24,460 nucleotides of DNA, taken from contig ATSW01006248.1 in assembly GCA_000444245.1 (NCBI GenBank), positions 1 through 24,460 of the forward strand. The letters are read 5' to 3'. The notes under the pieces are model-generated. The model was given only the letters and a program-made list of their open reading frames with translations, did not search any database and was not told the DNA's origin. The DNA is from Botryllus schlosseri. Lineage: Eukaryota > Chordata > Ascidiacea > Stolidobranchia > Styelidae. A program made the translations under genes and the position numbers. This document shows, one piece after another, positions 20,944 to 24,460 of this stretch. The first letter of the stretch is position 1. Each line of letters opens with the position of its first letter.

Positions 20944-22511
20944 TAATAGACAGTACAAAAACCCTGACCGTTGAACACAAACAAACCATAACAAGAGTGA
21001 CAACTAAATGTTGTGTGAGAACTCGGATCAATGTTCCACTGCGGTACACCAGACAGTGTTCAGCTATAGTTACAGCTACAAAAATACACCACAATGAAAT
21101 GGACACAGTAAAATCGGGGTCGACAACACGCAACCCGCGATCTGATTTCAAATTTCGGAAGAACATTAAGTAAAGCACTTTAAAATGCTGAAATTCATTT
21201 CAGTTTCAAAAATATTGTTGTTGTTTGTAAGTAAGCTACTCTCCGGTGCCCAACACCACTATTCCTCACTAGCTGAAACGGCTTCGGCGACAGCAACAGC
21301 ATTCCACCGAGGGAGAATCAGCTGATATAAATAGGCATACAGTATTGCCTCGACGTGCAATGGCCCAAACACTGAGACACTTACTAAACGGCTTAGGGCT
21401 TCTCGACAAGATTAACAAGGAGAGAGTATTTCAGCTAGTTCCATGCCTCTCTAGCTGACAACACTTTTCAGTGGCTAAGGAATTTATATGGCGACTTGGG
21501 CCCAATATCGATTCCTTAGACGCTGAAAAGTGTTGTCAGCTATTGTGCGATGATGGTCATGATATTTTTGTTGCATTTCTATTTCTTAATAAAATATTAC
21601 TTGTTTTTTTTCGTGATAACTATGCTTCTATACCCGTCGCCCATGTTAGAGAGCACAGCGTTGTACTGAAGTAAAAGTGCGGCCTATTTTTTCTCGATAT
21701 TGAAAAATGCGTGAGGAAGCTTTCACTCTGAAGTTTGAATGGGCCAATATTGGGCCTGGGATGATAAGATGTATGTCTGTTTCAATAATCAATATTTTTT
21801 TAATACGCTTGCAGTAGCATAGGCGATTTTGCATTAAACTCTCATATCCTTACATGCTCGAACATCTATACCTGCTGATTTTGAATTACCATGCTTTATG
21901 CGCTCTTTTCGCACCATGAAACGATTGGGAGTTGATATTCTTTATAATATTATTTTACAATTTTGGTCCATCTAGCAGAAATTTCTGCACTGACATGTCA
22001 ATTGAGTAATCTTTGTAGAGGGCAAATAATCTGTATTCATTAAAATCACCCATCCATGGATATAGACATAGACAAGGTACAAAAATCACCAGATCAAGGT
22101 AATGTTTTCAATTGGTGACCAAATAATAGATATGATACAGTATTTAACCAGTATAGTGAGATATTCAAAATGAGGGGAGTGTTTGCGTTTTTCAAGTATT
22201 TCAATAATTCATTGCTATTACACTTTACCTAACAAAGGGACGCTTATCATAACCATTTGGTCATCCTTGTAGCAGTGGTAAATCACAAGCAAGATGGCAG
22301 CAGTTGTGAAAAATTATGAATAGAATCCTTTTGCATGCAATGCATTTAATATAGTGGAAAGTGTAATGAATGAACTTACTTCATGTGTCTCAATGTGCAA
22401 GTAAACAAGGAATATACAACTGGTCAAGAACACATACTCTTGGATACAAAATGCTACAATTTTGAATTACTGTAAAGGATATCCTCAAATTTCAGGTTGC
22501 GTGCTATAGAT
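20944..22511. other. Gene-free stretch containing the 89-nt hairpin
   Basis: Other than the hairpin at 21453-21541 nothing is supported. Two short plus-strand frames bracket the hairpin (from ATG 21360 and ATG 21471), but neither shows a known domain. Confidence 0.45.
21453..21541. ncRNA. Near-perfect 89-nt hairpin (31-nt arms, 27-nt loop)
   Basis: Arm 21453-21483 (AGCTGACAACACTTTTCAG...) is complementary to arm 21511-21541 with one G:U wobble and one mismatch. Outside the arms complementarity stops abruptly. The size fits a microRNA precursor, but a small palindromic insertion would look the same. The stem is nearly perfect, more so than most animal precursors, so the RNA call is tentative. 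Confidence 0.3.
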
Positions 22512-22620
22512 CAGTGGTTCTCGACCTTTTTGACCTCACGGACCGGTAAAATTTTCAAAACAAATATTGCGGACCAGTGATCCTTCAAAAATCAAAATTA
22601 ACCCAAATTTAATTACGACA
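22512..22620. mobile_element. Family 1 hAT-like element, left end only
   Basis: CAGTGGTTCTCGACCTTTTT followed by GACCTCACGGACCGG is the left terminus of a family 1 element. Its first bases match the right terminus of the 8486-9626 copy when inverted. No matching right end was found downstream, so the end given here is only where recognisable similarity stops. Confidence 0.6.
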
Positions 22621-24290
22621 AACGTCACAAATGTATGCACTCTGCCAACTCAAATGTGGTATTGGAAACGTCATTAATGCTGGTGTTTTGATATTGGATA
22701 TGTATACTTGAATATTTGGAAGTTTCTGCAAGGCGAAGCTAGCGAAGTCCTGTTAAATACCACTTCATTGTAATTGTTCGCTTTTCTTTGAAAGAAATGA
22801 GATTTTGCTATTTACTATAGCCTCTACCATATTACCAGGGGCGTATTTAGGGGAGGGGGGGTAATGGGTGTCCGACTGTTAAGGCCTAGACAGACAGGGC
22901 GCGTATACCGTGAAGCGTAGCGGTTTGTTCGCTGCACGCGTATCGCGTAAGGCGTAGCGGTTTCACGCTTTCAGCTTGATTGGTGTGTATCGGACCGTCA
23001 GCGTTTTCACAGGCGCCGATTACAACAGTGCTAGATTTGCTGCACGTGAATGTGAGCTGACTGGCATGGAATCGTTGGAAATGGACATGCATGTTGGAGG
23101 AAGGTGATATTGACTGCATACCGGCAGTGTTGCTCGTGCAGCAAAATATCTGCTTGGCATTGGCTCTACTCGTTTCTTCTGGAGACACTACATAGCCTAC
23201 CATACGAAATATGAGTAAATAGACAGGGCCACTTCCATCAGAAGAGCTAGCCCCACATATTTCACTTCTCGTAGGCGATGGTGTGGAAGGACGCCATGCA
23301 CCCAACTCTCGCCTATTAATCTATATATCATTGATTAACAACATATGTGGTGTCGTGGTTGTCGACCATCTCTTAATGCCCTCATCAAATATACAGTTCG
23401 GTGAACAATATTTCATCGATATGTTGGCACTATACTTCACTAAGGGAGGAGATAATAAAGTTAGCTGATCCGGAAGAATGCTCATCATATGATTGAAAAC
23501 TGCTAATCGGGACGCATTTTAGTCGGATATTACAAGTTTTCAATGAAGTGGTGTTATCCGTTGCATCATAATGCAAAGACACATTATTGGCTGTCAGTTG
23601 TCAATTTGTTGAATGAAACAGCAGCCTGCTGATACAGATACTGTCTCTGTAATAGATCGAATTATCATCATCGCTAAATGAAAGTCGTGCCCAATTAGTA
23701 CGGTACAGATTATAGAATATTGATATCGCTCTGCAATGGTGGGTACATAATTCATTGATTGTTTAGTGAAGCCATTACCTAGCAGACAATCGGCACGGTC
23801 ATTATCGTATATATTTGCGCGTAGGAATGGTACGCAGTGTACGTAGTTTTTAAAGATTTCTAGTTATCTATAGCTTGTAAAATCATGAGATTAAAAGTAA
23901 CTTTATGCGCTGGGATCCACCCTTTTTCTTTAATCCTGGGTTGTTAAATGTAGATGAACACAATCATCCACTTTATTGCTAATCCAACTTGACTTGATCC
24001 AAATTGATGTAAATTAGTACTGTTACTTCAAACAACATCGTCAATGCCACTGCATCTCTTCTCCCCACGACTCACAACACTCAACAGAACATCGCCCAGC
24101 CATCCAAATACAACCGAAGCACACGATGAACGACCAGCGGTCAGCGCCTATAGCATATAAAGTTAAAAATATTCTAACTCAATACGCGCCCGTACGCTAT
24201 ACGCCACACAGGCCAAAAACGAGAGACTGCTTCTTCGTACGTGACCTGTCTGAATCGCATACGTTCTACGTTGAAACCACTACGCTAGGC
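22621..24290. other. Probable transposon remnants, no gene recognised
   Basis: CAGGGGCGTATTTAGGGG at 22837 resembles a common transposon end. From 22883 a GGCCTAG terminus is followed by repeated GCGTAGCGGTTT motifs. Near 24180-24291, inverted GTAGTGGTTTC and CTAGGCC recur. A single ~1.4-kb decayed element is possible. A 139-codon minus frame at 22886-23305 has no recognisable domain. Confidence 0.35.
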
Positions 24291-24460
24291 CAGTGGTTCT
24301 CAACCTTTTTGTCTTCGCGGACCCCTTTCGTGCCGTCACAGACCCCCACGAATTTTTAGTTCAAATTTAGCCCAATTGTCGTGCAATCGTCATCTGTCTC
24401 GTGCAAATGGTAACTGTAGGCTTAGTGATAAACAGCAACAAAATGACTTTTCTTGAAAAT
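24291..24460. mobile_element. Family 1 hAT-like element running off the window
   Basis: The sequence begins CAGTGGTTCTCAACCTTTTT, then a GCGGACCCC-type subterminal stretch. The right end lies outside the window, so neither length nor target duplication can be judged. Confidence 0.65.

Noticed and set aside
22886-23305. 139-codon minus-strand open frame
   Set aside because: It coincides with repeated GCGTAGCGG-type motifs of a probable transposon remnant; no domain recognised.
1-24460. tRNA, rRNA, spliced-leader RNA, or retroviral/LTR elements
   Set aside because: No tRNA T-loop-like context, rRNA segment, leader gene, long terminal repeat or reverse-transcriptase motif was found on reading either strand.

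Overview
The window looks like AT-rich nuclear DNA of an invertebrate animal, with three protein-coding genes in a sea of short non-autonomous DNA transposons. Two genes are PPAR-type (NR1C) nuclear receptors and one is the SAGA subunit SUPT20H. An NR1C pair, extreme intron poverty, and strong 3' splice acceptors only 15-17 nt upstream of two of the start codons (the picture expected for spliced-leader trans-splicing) would fit a tunicate. That placement is an inference; no species-diagnostic sequence was recognised.

Layout: all three genes lie on the minus strand. In transcription order they are NR1C-like receptor B (20167 to 18239, 642 aa, uninterrupted), NR1C-like receptor A (12517 to 10685, 610 aa, uninterrupted) and SUPT20H (6520 to 3559, two coding exons joined in phase 0 across a 517-bp intron, 814 aa). 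Gaps of about 4-6 kb argue against an operon. The receptors are diverged tandem paralogues. Each has a canonical C4-C4 DNA-binding domain with the 3-residue D-box of PPARs, a PPAR-like ligand-binding domain and an AF-2 helix. Both also carry an insertion of roughly 185-235 residues between the helix 1/2 region and helix 3, inside which a 74-residue segment is conserved between them without gaps. Three of the four polar residues that hold fatty-acid carboxylates in vertebrate PPARs are replaced in both.

The intergenic DNA and the SUPT20H intron contain at least four short inverted-repeat transposon families. Family 1 has ends like CAGTGGTTCTCAACC (1436-1763, 8486-9626, from 22512, from 24291). 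Family 2 has ends like CAGGGTTGTAATGACTCG and arrays of GACTCGAGTC motifs (793-1302, 7374-7899, 20478-20935). Family 3 has ends like TAGGGCTGTTC and includes a 492-bp foldback element (13264-13755, 3910-4217, 15219-15400). Family 4 has ends like AGTAGGGGAGAGGAGGCAAA (16790-17546). Perfect 8-bp target duplications flank one copy each of families 2 and 3, which supports hAT-type mobilisation. No transposase gene, retroviral or LTR element, tRNA or rRNA gene was recognised.

Functionally, the receptors would be ligand- or cofactor-controlled transcription factors, presumably partnering RXR, and SUPT20H would be a structural subunit of the SAGA coactivator. Nothing in the sequence links the three beyond proximity.
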